IMG/VR virus record: IMGVR_UViG_3300024999_000029
Coordinates: 186,001 to 250,000 of that record
Reading direction: 5' to 3' (one strand)
Length of the DNA: 64,000 nucleotides
From: a virus
Shown here: one piece after another, positions 50,325 through 59,783 of the stretch
How positions within the stretch are numbered: the stretch's first letter is position 1
How the letters are laid out: each line of letters begins with the position of its first letter
The notes under the pieces: generated by a model
Database searches by the model: none
Seen by the model: only the letters and a program-made list of their open reading frames with translations
What the model was told of the DNA's origin: nothing
Program-made: the position numbers and the translations under genes

Positions 50325-50777
50325 TTATTTATTCATTGCAACTTCTAATTCACTAATTTTATTATTAAACCATTCAATTTCCTTTTTTAAGTCTGTTATA
50401 TCTTCTTCAGATAATTTTATATTGCTAATGTATAAATATTCTTCATTAGTTTCGAAATTTTCCCTAAAACGGCATTCACAGCCAGACTCCAATTCTTTTT
50501 TTGCAATAACAAGTGCTTTATTTTTTAACCTATTATATTCTTCTAAAAACAAATCTTTAAATTCGGCTGAATATTTATATTTTGATGTCTTGCCAACGCA
50601 CGCATAATATCTTTTGTCTTTACTGTAATACTCATAACCGCCACATCTTGCACTACTATGAGTAAAATTGCAGTTACTTATAAAAGCACTCTCTTGAGCA
50701 TCAGATAAATCTATTCTTGCAATTTCTCGACCTTTTAAAGTTGTTATAATTACATTATCAAACCAAGTTTTTTTCAT
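50325..50777 (-). CDS. Cysteine-containing hypothetical protein
   Basis: A 150-residue protein: CNFTHSSARCGGYEYYSKDKRYYACVGKTSKY (about 36-67) followed by a helical C-terminus with coiled-coil spacing (about 115-150). The Cys set may bind a metal. AGGAGG upstream. Confidence 0.6.
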   Translation of the reverse strand: MKKTWFDNVIITTLKGREIARIDLSDAQESAFISNCNFTHSSARCGGYEYYSKDKRYYACVGKTSKYKYSAEFKDLFLEEYNRLKNKALVIAKKELESGCECRFRENFETNEEYLYISNIKLSEEDITDLKKEIEWFNNKISELEVAMNK

Positions 50778-50834
50778 GTTTTAACCTCCTTTATTCTCCT
50801 TTAAATTTAATATTTTTCCATTAAAATGTCAATT

Positions 50835-50969
50835 TTACTTTATCTTTAACACTTCCCAAATTCCATCAATTCCACTAAATTCATAACAATTTTTTAGTTT
50901 TAAATCCCAAGTAGCTTTTAGTTCTTTTACTTCTTTTGTATCAACATTTTTTAATATAAAAACTTTCAT
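50835..50969 (-). CDS. Small hypothetical protein
   Basis: A 44-residue ORF (MKVFILKNVDTKEVKELKATWDLKLKNCYEF...) with GGAGG upstream; the last gene before the gene-free region. Not recognised. Confidence 0.55.
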   Translation of the reverse strand: MKVFILKNVDTKEVKELKATWDLKLKNCYEFSGIDGIWEVLKIK

Positions 50970-51709
50970 TTTAAAAACCTCCTTTTTATTTAATTACTTA
51001 TCTAATAACATAAGCTGTTATAACAAACTAACATTTTACATTAATTTTATTTCAAATTTAAAAATCACAGTCAAGCAACTTAAAAATTATATATGTATTG
51101 TTTAATATCTTATGTTATTAGTAATTAATCAAAGTTTTTTGGAATTTATTATAATTTCTGCTACGTTTTATAATTGCTACACTATGTGTTATTTACTCTT
51201 ATACGCTCCCGCTAACATTGTGTTGTTAATATGCGTACTATGTATAAGATACAATTATAAACCTTTTAAGGATGGTTATTTCCTGCAATTTTAGGGATAT
51301 GTAATCCTAAAATTTAACTGCTATTTGTTGCAGTCTGCAAATTCAATATTCAATTTTATAATTGATAGATAACGTCAATATTAGCTAAGTCAAGCCAATT
51401 TTATTGGTATGGTTGAACGTCCACAAGTATAGATATAGCTACCGCAAGGTGACTATCAACTTAACTTATAATTAATTATAACATAAGTAAATTGATATTG
51501 CAATACTAATTTTATATTTTACTTTTATAATATTAATATGCAATTACTTATTATATTATACATATTAATTTTACATGTTACGATGGTATTGTGAGGTCGT
51601 GAGAGGCTCATGGTTGAATGTTTATATGGTTTATAGTCAAGTATGTATAAATAGGGTAAAAGCAGCTTAATGGTATTGTATTTTTTAATGTGAGCTATTT
51701 AATATTTAT

Positions 51710-51727
51710 ATAGGACTATAGTCCTAT
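51710..51727. repeat. Perfect 18-bp palindrome
   Basis: ATAGGACTATAGTCCTAT is its own reverse complement. Imperfect copies recur at about 52110-52125, 52130-52150, 52155-52171 and 52178-52190, giving a cluster of iteron-like sites. Confidence 0.85.
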
Positions 51728-52231
51728 CTTTTAAGACTATTTTGTGCTTAGTATCTAGTCATAAAAGTGGTGAGTGTATACTCTATTTAGTATGTTTTTA
51801 TAGTCAAAGTGGTGATTGTTTGAAAACAGTTAATCAATGAGTCAAAATAGGCTATATAATAGACTTTATAGGTTTGTTTATACTATTACCTTTTTATTGT
51901 GTCTATGCAATTTTAGTGCTATTTTAAAGGTAGTTATTTTTATGAATTGTTTATTATTTACATACAATTTAATATAGTAATTTGATATTATGTAAGCATT
52001 AATATATTTAATGTTTTAATTATTATTTATTGATATTGTTAATGTTAGTATTAATTATATTAAGGTGTCAAGTAGTTTGACTTTACAGTTGTTGTATTTA
52101 GATTGTATAGGTCTATAGCACTAATGATATATAGGTATAAAGTCCTAGTGTAATGTAGGTCTATAGTCCTAGTAGTGTATAGGACTGTGGTATTATGTAT
52201 TCACCAAGTCGCACCTTGTTATAACGAAAAA

Positions 52232-52249
52232 AATGAGTGATCACTCATT
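52232..52249. repeat. Perfect 18-bp palindrome
   Basis: AATGAGTGATCACTCATT has no T-run beside it and is unlike the ATAGGACTATAGTCCTAT family. A dimeric protein-binding site is the likeliest explanation. Confidence 0.85.
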
Positions 52250-53272
52250 ATCCAATTAATACCATATTTATTTTTAGCTTTTTATCCTTCTTCTCCAAAC
52301 AGAAATAAAAATAACAATTACCATTTATTCCCATATACAAAATTCAGACTAAATTGAGTATGATAATAAATCAATTATCTATCTGATTTATTCAAATTCA
52401 CATTCAATTTTCGCAAAGTTCCAGATAAGAATATTTATGTAGAACTACTAGAACACTGCTAACCGTAAGCGTAGGGGATAGTTTACAAATTTTAATCAAT
52501 TATTTTTCAAGAAATGCCCCGTAGCACTTCTATTCACACACTAACTCAATTTTCCAATATTTCACTCTAAAATTAACTTTAAAATTACAAAAAATAATCA
52601 TAAATAATTTTACTAATTAATTCCATTCATATTTAAATCTATCAATAAATATTATCAAATATATTATTAAAACTATTAAAAATCACAAAATTTCGTTCGT
52701 AACCTCTGTCGATAAAACTCACTTATATCAACAAAAACTCTGATTTTATAATTCTAAAAATTAACCAATATCTTTACATAATCAACATCAAACCTTACTC
52801 CTACACTACTTAAACGATATAACCACATTCTGGACTAAATATTCTATTATTGGCATCCCTAATTAATCAGAAAATCATCTTCAATTACTACTCTATCTAA
52901 GCTTATATAAGTATTTTAATAATTTTTGACGAAGTAGCTAAATTTTAACAATGATAAAAATGATAAATTTGAACTTTTTTACGTTTTGATTTGTGTAGCG
53001 TAGCGGAACAAAACAAATAAGCAAAACATTCTGATTAGTAATAAATAATTAGTAATTATATAAACACATAAATTTTAAAATTTTGAAAAAGAATACTCAC
53101 ACTATAATCTATTTCTAAGTTATAATATGAGCTTGGATTTGGTGGGAGGAGAGGTTGTATTATTTTGTGGATTATTAGATTAGCTAAAGTCCCAAATCGG
53201 TAATTTATTATTATATGTTTTTCCACCGTTTTGTGACTAAGTTTTATATTTTAGTTTTCTTATCAACTGTTT

Positions 53273-54751
53273 TTATGTCATGTCAAATAATTTCCAATAC
53301 CTTTTACCTTTATTCTCTCCATATGTTTCTTGTATAGATTCCACTCTATATTTTATTTTATTATCTGCAAAATATCCATTAATAGTATTAACGCCTAAAG
53401 ATTTGTGATTCTTATCAACTGTTTTTATAGCATTAGCTTTTATAAATTTTTTAAATACATTTTTTTCATCCTTAAACATTTTAATATCAATAAACTTTAT
53501 TAACTGTTCATTAAAAGTCTCAGTAGTAATAATATCATCCAAACATTTAAATTCTGATATTGGAATCCTGTATCTATCACACAATATCTGGAGATGCCCT
53601 AACTTATTAGTCAACTGTTTATTAGTATCAGTAATCTGTTTTGCTAATTCAATATCTGATTGTAACTTATAATACAGTGCATCATTCAATTTTAGAGCAA
53701 CTGTTTTATCTTCCTGAATATTATATATCAATCCGTTAGTATTCTTCCTGCTATGTACATTTATATAATCCTCTGGAGTACTGTTTAAAAAATACTGCCC
53801 ATACTCAAATATTTTATTCCACTGATTCAAATATGACTGTATGCTATTTTGTTTAAATTTCCTAATATAAATATTTGGTTTATCATTCTCATTCTGGATT
53901 CTTTTTCTACCTATACATTGCTGAATTGTATCAAAATCATATATATCCACAATTATATGTTTTAGCTGTTCATCTTTAATATTAATTCCATTGTCTAGTA
54001 CTTTTGTGGTAAATAAAGTTCTGGAATCAAATTTAGAATCTTCCACAATCTGATATCTGACATTCTTATCTGAAAATTTAAACTTACTATTATTCTCGCT
54101 GCACAAGAATGAAGAATCACTTTTCATTTGTTTATGCATAATTAACGCTTTAGTTGCATCATTACAAAACATAATAATCTTTTCTTCTGGCGGTTGATTA
54201 TTTATCATTTCTATAATTGTTTCATCACTATTGTAATAGTATAAATTCTCATAGACTAATTCATTATTAAGTATGTAAAGTTTTATATTTTTATTTATTA
54301 CTTTCATGTATTCTTTAAATGTCTCGCACGTAGCTGATAAGAATATAGCAATATTATTTTTCAGGTTAATTAAATAGTGTAATGCAATATCTGTTTCAGC
54401 ATTAAAGTTACTATCTGAAAAGAAAAAGTGGCATTCATCTGCAACTACATACTTGAATCTATCTATATTAAATTTACCTCTTTTTAGTATCTCTATTAAC
54501 TGGTGATAACTAAGTGCTGTGATATTTGGCTTTAGTTTAATATCTTCTTCAATTTGCTTCTTTAATAGTTTTCTATTGGTTAAAAATAATATCTTATTGT
54601 GAGTAATTTCAGCATAGTCATTTAATCTAGTAATGACAAAATAACTCTTACCTGCGCCAGTGGGGGCGTTAATTAACACCTTATCTTCCATAACCCATGA
54701 GAGCATATCGGATTCAGGAATAATATCTGATATAGTTACTCTATTTACCAT
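53273..54751 (-). CDS. DECH-box helicase (superfamily 2)
   Basis: A 492-residue protein with Walker A APTGAGKS (about 29-36), motif Ia FLTNRKLLKKQIE, Walker B VADECH (about 107-112), motif III LSATCE, and a C-terminal helicase half with IMFCNDATKALIM, TTKVLDNGINI and QCIGRKR (motif VI, arginine finger). It would unwind DNA or RNA using ATP. The C-terminal extension (about 350-492) may bind a partner or DNA. It overlaps the CoiA-like gene by 11 bases, so they are co-translated. Confidence 0.88.
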   Translation of the reverse strand: MVNRVTISDIIPESDMLSWVMEDKVLINAPTGAGKSYFVITRLNDYAEITHNKILFLTNRKLLKKQIEEDIKLKPNITALSYHQLIEILKRGKFNIDRFKYVVADECHFFFSDSNFNAETDIALHYLINLKNNIAIFLSATCETFKEYMKVINKNIKLYILNNELVYENLYYYNSDETIIEMINNQPPEEKIIMFCNDATKALIMHKQMKSDSSFLCSENNSKFKFSDKNVRYQIVEDSKFDSRTLFTTKVLDNGINIKDEQLKHIIVDIYDFDTIQQCIGRKRIQNENDKPNIYIRKFKQNSIQSYLNQWNKIFEYGQYFLNSTPEDYINVHSRKNTNGLIYNIQEDKTVALKLNDALYYKLQSDIELAKQITDTNKQLTNKLGHLQILCDRYRIPISEFKCLDDIITTETFNEQLIKFIDIKMFKDEKNVFKKFIKANAIKTVDKNHKSLGVNTINGYFADNKIKYRVESIQETYGENKGKRYWKLFDMT

Positions 54752-55853
54752 TTATTAATAATCCTCTCTCATTGATGATGCCATGTGCTTTTAGAATTTT
54801 ATAATACTCTTCAACCACATCTAATCCGCTAAATTTCATCTTTTCTGAAATCCAAGTAGGTTCAATAAACTCAGAATTAATTCTTAGGAATTCTTTAGTT
54901 TTCATATACTTCCACATACTCTTTGGGTATGTATCAAATTTAGTATTCTTTATTGTGTTTATAATAAATGCTTGCCAAATACGCCTATCTACTAAAAATA
55001 TAAAATCACCAAATATAGGATATCCAACATACCAAGGTATTTTTGATGTATTGTGTTTTCTCCAAAAATTATTAGCATACTTCTCATCTATAAGAGCTTC
55101 TGGATAGAATATGTAGTTCTCTGGTAGGAACATATTACAATGTTGTTGGATTAACTCTTGCTGTTTGGTTATGTCTGATTTATTATTTTGTATTATATTA
55201 TCAATATCATTTTTATATTTAGGATCATAAATCCATTTCTTCAATTCCACATCATCAATTAATATATCTGACAGTCTTCTTTTGGTCATAGTATCTATTC
55301 TATCTTTGTATTCAGATAAATTAATCTCAATTGTAGCTATTTTATTTTCTCTAATCTTATTATATTTTACTTCATTGATAAAATTAGTTACTGCAATTTC
55401 AATAAACATTTTGTTCTCACCATACTCGCAAACTAAGTCTGGAACAATATCTTTTCTTGGTTGCTCTAAATAAACATTATCAAATTTTAAAACTTGTTCT
55501 TCTCCATTTAAGTAATCGTATATTAAATTATCCTTATTGATTCTCTCGTCTAGTTCTTTGAATTCTTTCTTTGGTAAAAAAGCAGACTTACTATGTATAG
55601 TATACTTTGGTAGCTTAACAATTTTATATTCAGCTAATATTTCTTTAGCCATTAAGTGTATTGCCGTTTGTTGCGCTATTAAAATATTACATTCAGCAGC
55701 AACGTGAGCAAAATGATGTTCATTAATTTCTCCTTGTCTTGCAATAAGCTTTTCACCACAGTTCGGACATACACATTCACACTTTAATCCCTGCTCAACT
55801 TCATCTACGTGTTTTATATTTCCGTTCTTTACTCCATAAGTTAGTGTTGCCAT
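54741..55853 (-). CDS. CoiA-like competence/nuclease protein
   Basis: A 370-residue protein. The N-terminus has CVCPNCGEKLIARQGEINEHHFAHVAAECNILIAQQTAIHLMAKEILAE, the zinc-containing start of CoiA-like proteins, followed by a restriction-endonuclease-like core (RKDIVPDLVCEYGENKMFIEIAVTNF, about 130-155) with the PD-(D/E)xK order (DLVCE...EIA). CoiA helps transformation DNA processing in streptococci. Here, with an overlapping helicase, a DNA-end-processing pair is likely. Its promoter is at 55892-55919. Confidence 0.82.
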   Translation of the reverse strand: MATLTYGVKNGNIKHVDEVEQGLKCECVCPNCGEKLIARQGEINEHHFAHVAAECNILIAQQTAIHLMAKEILAEYKIVKLPKYTIHSKSAFLPKKEFKELDERINKDNLIYDYLNGEEQVLKFDNVYLEQPRKDIVPDLVCEYGENKMFIEIAVTNFINEVKYNKIRENKIATIEINLSEYKDRIDTMTKRRLSDILIDDVELKKWIYDPKYKNDIDNIIQNNKSDITKQQELIQQHCNMFLPENYIFYPEALIDEKYANNFWRKHNTSKIPWYVGYPIFGDFIFLVDRRIWQAFIINTIKNTKFDTYPKSMWKYMKTKEFLRINSEFIEPTWISEKMKFSGLDVVEEYYKILKAHGIINERGLLINGK

Positions 55854-55891
55854 TTATTTTTCTCCTTATATTCTAATATAGTTCGAGTTAA

Positions 55892-55919
55892 ATTCTACAC
55901 CATTCATTCTATTTGTCAA
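55892..55919 (-). promoter_or_regulatory. SigA-type promoter of the CoiA-helicase operon
   Basis: TTGACA (55919-55914), 16-base spacer, TAGAAT (55897-55892). An AAAATATAAAA box at 55924-55934 begins four bases upstream of the -35. Confidence 0.78.
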
Positions 55920-56000
55920 TATGTTTTATATTTTAGTTCATTAAAACGCTACGTTTCTGTAATATTTTTATAGAAATTACGCTAAACTTAATAATTATCA

Positions 56001-57080
56001 TTATTTTTTAATCTTATTAGATATATTTATAAAAACACCAATATCACATTTTTTAATAGCATCTAATAACTCTTCTTTACTATAATTATCTAATAAACTT
56101 AAATCAATTTCTTCATCCATCCTATAACTTAATTGAGATGTATAATTCCTCTCACCTTTAGCATACTTTTTCATTGTTGTATTAGGATCTCCGTGATGTC
56201 CTTGTTTTTGTGTTTTCAAAACATCTTTTGTCATTTTCCAAGCGGAGTCACATGAGCTTGTTTTAAGAGAATGTATACCTATATTTCTTTCTTCTCTATC
56301 AATATTATATTGCTCACAGAATTTACCAATAATTTTGTATAAAGTTTTATCACTTATATTAAATATCCTCTTTTTATTATCATCATCTTTTTTTAGTTGT
56401 AATAATTTTTCATAAAATTTATCACTTATAGCCGTAGGATCTTCTTTTCCACCTTTATCTATAACTTTTATAACCCAAACCATTGCTCCAGTTTCAACAT
56501 CTTCTTCTCTCTTGATATCTTTCCATGTCATATTTAATACTGCTGATTTTCTAATACCAGTGACGTAACAGGTTTGGAAATATAAAGATGCAATTAATCC
56601 TTTATCTCTATATGTTTGAGATTCTGCGAAACTATATAAATCTTTTCTCTCTTGATTTGAAAATGGGGAGTAGCTGTTTGGATTGTCATCAAGTGAGTCC
56701 ATGTAAAAAATAACTGAATCAATATCATTATTTTTTGTGTGCAAATAATCAAATAGTGATTTTAGTCCCGCTATTTTAGAATTAACTGTACCATTGGAAT
56801 TTTTTATTTTCCCAGTTTTTTTATTTTCCTTTTTTAGTAGATATGTGACAAATAGTTCTACATCGTCACTATTTATTTTTTTTAAATCATCCCATGTTAA
56901 TATACTTAAATCTTTTCCTGTGGCATATTCAAAAAATTCTTTAATATGACCCCTATAACTTGATTTTGTATGTGAACTTTTTCTTTTTTCAAGAAACATA
57001 TTAATGTAACTAAACACTGAGTTATTTTTAAATCCCACCACCATTGATCTTGAATTTTTCATTTCTTGCAATTCTGTCAT
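56001..57080 (-). CDS. Tyrosine recombinase (integrase/XerC type) with Lys for the second Arg
   Basis: A 359-residue protein: core-binding domain (SSHTKSSYRGHIKEFFEYATGKDLS, about 30-60) and catalytic domain with TGIRKSAVLNMTW (first Arg), the catalytic Lys region, HSLKTSSCDSAW (His-x-x-Lys where most have His-x-x-Arg), GHHGDPNTTMKKYAKG (His and nucleophile Tyr). The start at 57080 follows GGAGG. With an otherwise complete active site it is the best candidate integrase, but the HSLK change could lower activity. A promoter precedes it. Confidence 0.82.
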   Translation of the reverse strand: MTELQEMKNSRSMVVGFKNNSVFSYINMFLEKRKSSHTKSSYRGHIKEFFEYATGKDLSILTWDDLKKINSDDVELFVTYLLKKENKKTGKIKNSNGTVNSKIAGLKSLFDYLHTKNNDIDSVIFYMDSLDDNPNSYSPFSNQERKDLYSFAESQTYRDKGLIASLYFQTCYVTGIRKSAVLNMTWKDIKREEDVETGAMVWVIKVIDKGGKEDPTAISDKFYEKLLQLKKDDDNKKRIFNISDKTLYKIIGKFCEQYNIDREERNIGIHSLKTSSCDSAWKMTKDVLKTQKQGHHGDPNTTMKKYAKGERNYTSQLSYRMDEEIDLSLLDNYSKEELLDAIKKCDIGVFINISNKIKK

Positions 57081-57138
57081 AATTATTTCCTCCAATATAT
57101 TTATTGTTAACTTTATATTTAAGTTTCTTCATAAATTT

Positions 57139-57168
57139 ATTATAACCCATATTATAATAATTAGTCAA
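57139..57168 (-). promoter_or_regulatory. SigA-type promoter of the recombinase gene
   Basis: TTGACT (57168-57163), 18-base spacer, TATAAT (57144-57139). No AAAATATAAAA box on its upstream side. Confidence 0.65.
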
Positions 57169-57228
57169 TAGATAAATTTGAAATATTTATAACCTTCTTT
57201 ATTAATATGACTGATAATTTAATGAATT

Positions 57229-57273
57229 AAAATATAAAATAGTATTGACATTTAAAGACATAATGTATATAAT
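57229..57273 (+). promoter_or_regulatory. SigA-type promoter of the rightward operon, with AT box
   Basis: TTGACA (57245-57250), 17-base spacer, TATAAT (57268-57273) is a perfect consensus. AAAATATAAAA at 57229-57239 lies five bases upstream of the -35. This is where transcription switches from leftward to rightward. Confidence 0.85.
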
Positions 57274-57296
57274 TAACACTGAAAAGAGGTATGCAT

Positions 57297-57461
57297 ATGA
57301 CTGATTCAGAAAAAACAGTTAGAAATATTAGTTCAGCTAATGTGTGGAATACATTAATGGATAAATTGGATTTAGATTTAAAGAGTATTCAGAATAATGG
57401 CAAGTGCATAACATTAGGCAAAAAAGAAGCAGAAAAAATTCTAAAAAAGTATAAAAACTAA
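57297..57461 (+). CDS. Small hypothetical protein, first rightward gene
   Basis: A 54-residue charged helical ORF (MTDSEKTVRNISSANVWN...). AAGAGG lies eight bases before the ATG; an in-frame ATG two codons earlier is possible. Its stop (CTAAAATATAA) runs into the AT box of the next gene. Confidence 0.65.
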   Translation: MTDSEKTVRNISSANVWNTLMDKLDLDLKSIQNNGKCITLGKKEAEKILKKYKN

Positions 57462-57482
57462 AATATAAACTAGGAGAAAGTT

Positions 57483-57659
57483 ATGGATTGTAGAAATTGC
57501 GAAAATTACAGTGGCTATTGTGTCATTGAAATTGATATTGACCCATTAGAGATAATGGACGGATATTGTTTTAAGTTTAGATATAAATGTAAATCAAGTT
57601 TTCAGTATGATGAAGATGATATCTACACAAAAGATAATTATAAAGAGAGTGAGGAGTAA
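57483..57659 (+). CDS. Small zinc-binding acidic protein
   Basis: A 58-residue protein with CRNCENYSGYCVIE and CFKFRYKCKSSF, a four-to-five Cys set, then an acidic tail. AGGAG upstream. It ends three bases before the sigma-like gene. Unknown function. Confidence 0.65.
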   Translation: MDCRNCENYSGYCVIEIDIDPLEIMDGYCFKFRYKCKSSFQYDEDDIYTKDNYKESEE

Positions 57660-57661
57660 AA

Positions 57662-58711
57662 ATGGGATCAGTAAAGATTGATATTTATAAAGATGATAGA
57701 AAATATTTTGAAACATCGTATTCCAGTGAAGAGGATATATACGACATATTATGGTTGTTGGATATTATATTGCAAGATGCTCAAAAGGGTAATAAGGAAG
57801 CATTAATCACTTTAATGGATTTGAAAAATTTGATGACAGTTAATAATCCAGTATTTAATGAATATACCAATATTCAAATGGGATTCAAACCTATGAAACT
57901 TGAAGACCAAGGGAAAGAAATAATAGAAGTTGTGGCAAGTAGATTAAACATGCCGAAAAAAGAATGTGAAAAACAAGTGTTGAACGCTGTGCTACATATC
58001 AAGAAAACAAATTTAAATAATTGGTATGATTGTATTAATAAAAATTATAAAAGTCATATAGTTGCTGCGAGAAAAAAGAATTTTGTTGATGCTTTAGTAT
58101 TTTTACCTAGAAGAACTTTGGCTAGTCATGAGGGGAGCAAGATTACTTCTGAGAGCTTGTGGCAGGTCGATTACTGCAAGAAATATGTGGTGGCTAAACA
58201 TATTTATAAGGGAGATACCTATCCTGAAGATTTGCAGGAGTTGATTGAGTTATTAAACAGCAATAAAATTAAGTTAGATAAATTAAAGGCTATAAAATTA
58301 AGAACTGGTAGTGAAAAATCTGAAATGAATAAAAGGATTAAATTGGATATTTCAATTAGAGATGATATCAATATTTTAAAAGATCATTATAAAATACCTA
58401 GAAATCACAACTACACGGAAGGACAAGACGTTAGTAACAATGAGTTAATGTATTATAAAAGAAAACCAATAGAGTTTGAAGAACTTGTAGAGAAAGAATA
58501 TGACAACTCTGAAGCTTTAAATGAATGGCAAGTTGAAAAAATAAAAAATATTGCCAGTAAGATATTAACCAAGAGGCAATTGGTTGTATTTAGTCTTTAT
58601 TATGAGTCTAGATTAACTCAACAGGAGATTGCTAGTATAATAAATGACGACCAAAGGAATGTCGCCGATGCTATAAAAAGAATTATTAAAAAAATAAAAG
58701 AGAAAATTTAG
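57662..58711 (+). CDS. Sigma-factor-like protein with a region 4 helix-turn-helix
   Basis: A 349-residue protein. The C-terminal 55 residues (ASKILTKRQLVVFSLYYESRLTQQEIASIINDDQRNVADAIKRIIKKIK) are a sigma-70 region 4 / LuxR-like helix-turn-helix: LTxRQ, LTQQEIA and VxxAIKR. The N-terminal 280 residues are not recognised. Such proteins are phage late-transcription regulators in Firmicutes. Its place just after the rightward promoter and before late genes supports this, but a non-sigma role for the N-terminal region is possible. Confidence 0.72.
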   Translation: MGSVKIDIYKDDRKYFETSYSSEEDIYDILWLLDIILQDAQKGNKEALITLMDLKNLMTVNNPVFNEYTNIQMGFKPMKLEDQGKEIIEVVASRLNMPKKECEKQVLNAVLHIKKTNLNNWYDCINKNYKSHIVAARKKNFVDALVFLPRRTLASHEGSKITSESLWQVDYCKKYVVAKHIYKGDTYPEDLQELIELLNSNKIKLDKLKAIKLRTGSEKSEMNKRIKLDISIRDDINILKDHYKIPRNHNYTEGQDVSNNELMYYKRKPIEFEELVEKEYDNSEALNEWQVEKIKNIASKILTKRQLVVFSLYYESRLTQQEIASIINDDQRNVADAIKRIIKKIKEKI

Positions 58712-58780
58712 AAAAAGTAATGTATTTTTGCACAACCCTGCCACCTGTGTGTAGGGATAATTAATAATTGGAGGTTATTG

Positions 58781-59584
58781 ATGTATTTAAGATTATACGA
58801 TAATACAAGCATGAAATTAGAATTATTCCCAACATTTAATAAAAGAGTTGAATATATAAATGAAAACTTATTCAACAATGTATTACATGAAACTTATTAT
58901 AATATTTGTTCTAGAAACTTTAAAAATAAAAATCAGATTGAAAATATAGAAAATAGATGGTTGGGTATAAAAGTTGTAAACAAACCTAACAAAGATGAAA
59001 AGCTAAAAGCTACACTAAATTACATAGCTGGATATTTATTGGGAGAAAAAGAATATCCCATAAATATTAAAATTAGAAGATATCTTGAATTGTCAAGATT
59101 GTCTGATCCAACTCAAAATGAGTTGGTGGAATTAAATAGTTTAAAAAACAATGTTTTGTATTGTAAGAGCCAAAAATTTCGAGACAACAGAAAAGATTTT
59201 ATTATTATGATTAACTCTCATATGGAAAATCTTCTAATGCACAACTTAAATAAGCTTGAACAGATAGAAAACAGAGAATATACAGAACAATTTATGTATG
59301 ACTACACTATTGATAGATTAAATGTTTGTAATGATATAAAATATAAAATATCAAGTACTGTAGACACCTTGCATACTAACATAATTAAAAAAGAAAATTT
59401 ATTTAGAGAAATACAGAGTGAATATAAAAATATTCAGAATTCTGATGATACAATAAAATATATTTCTAATATAGTGAAAGATATAAAAAAAATAGATTCA
59501 GATAATATTTACTTAGAAAAGCAGATTGAATATCTAAATGATGAATATTTGATGGCAACAGAACTCATTTATAACAATAATTAA
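58781..59584 (+). CDS. Hypothetical helical protein
   Basis: A 267-residue, Asn- and Lys-rich helical protein with a coiled coil at its C-terminus (about 180-265). Start at 58781 (ATG) after GGAGG; a TTG one codon earlier is possible. No motif recognised. It sits in the rightward operon before the terminase-proximal genes. Confidence 0.65.
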   Translation: MYLRLYDNTSMKLELFPTFNKRVEYINENLFNNVLHETYYNICSRNFKNKNQIENIENRWLGIKVVNKPNKDEKLKATLNYIAGYLLGEKEYPINIKIRRYLELSRLSDPTQNELVELNSLKNNVLYCKSQKFRDNRKDFIIMINSHMENLLMHNLNKLEQIENREYTEQFMYDYTIDRLNVCNDIKYKISSTVDTLHTNIIKKENLFREIQSEYKNIQNSDDTIKYISNIVKDIKKIDSDNIYLEKQIEYLNDEYLMATELIYNNN

Positions 59585-59599
59585 AAACATAAAATATAA

Positions 59600-59783
59600 T
59601 CCATTCTCACAGCCTATTTAAGCGAAATAATTGCTTAAACGTAAAAGTGTTCATGAAAAAAATTTTCGTCTAATCACGGGGTTGTCAGAATTATTTTTGA
59701 TTTTTACGTTTTTGAAACCAGCATGGCTGTAGGGTTTCAAAATAGCAAAAAGTAACTAAATTTAACGACGAGGTGCCGATATT
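59600..59783 (+). other. Leader with a hairpin, no gene
   Basis: A perfect 10-bp stem (59710-59719 with 59733-59742, TTTTGAAACC/GGTTTCAAAA) around AGCATGGCTGTAG, with flanking sequence containing TTAAACGTAAAAG. It could be a structured leader of the small zinc gene at 59784. No T-run, so not an obvious terminator. Confidence 0.5.

Larger units (their letters stand above)
34797..51022 (-). repeat. Region saturated with the polar 8-mer TATAACAG
   Basis: On the minus strand TATAACAG (or its 7-base core ATAACAG) occurs by my count about 45 times in this 16-kb block, both just before ribosome-binding sites (TATAACAGGAGG) and inside coding sequences, always on the same strand. Examples of CTGTTATA on the plus strand: 34803, 36196, 41174, 43172, 44610, 45481, 46234, 46591, 46648, 47562. 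Elsewhere in the window I noticed only two (20753 and 26223). In genes it falls in more than one reading phase, so it is selected as DNA or RNA, not as peptide. Confidence 0.85.
51300..53265. other. Gene-free region with palindromes and repeats, candidate replication or control region
   Basis: About 2 kb has no supportable gene; small ORFs lack ribosome-binding sites. Perfect 18-bp palindromes occur at 51710-51727 (ATAGGACTATAGTCCTAT) and 52232-52249 (AATGAGTGATCACTCATT). Variants of TAGGNCTATAGTCCTA are scattered over 51710-52195, for example 52157-52171. Composition changes from mixed to strongly AT-rich after about 52250. This fits an origin with iterons and an AT-rich unwinding stretch, or a large operator region. 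The leftward genes end here and the helicase operon ends from the right. Confidence 0.55.

Noticed and set aside
51112-51294. Plus-strand 60-codon ORF
   Set aside because: No ribosome-binding site, no promoter, and composition typical of random AT-rich DNA; it is the only ORF on this strand nearby.
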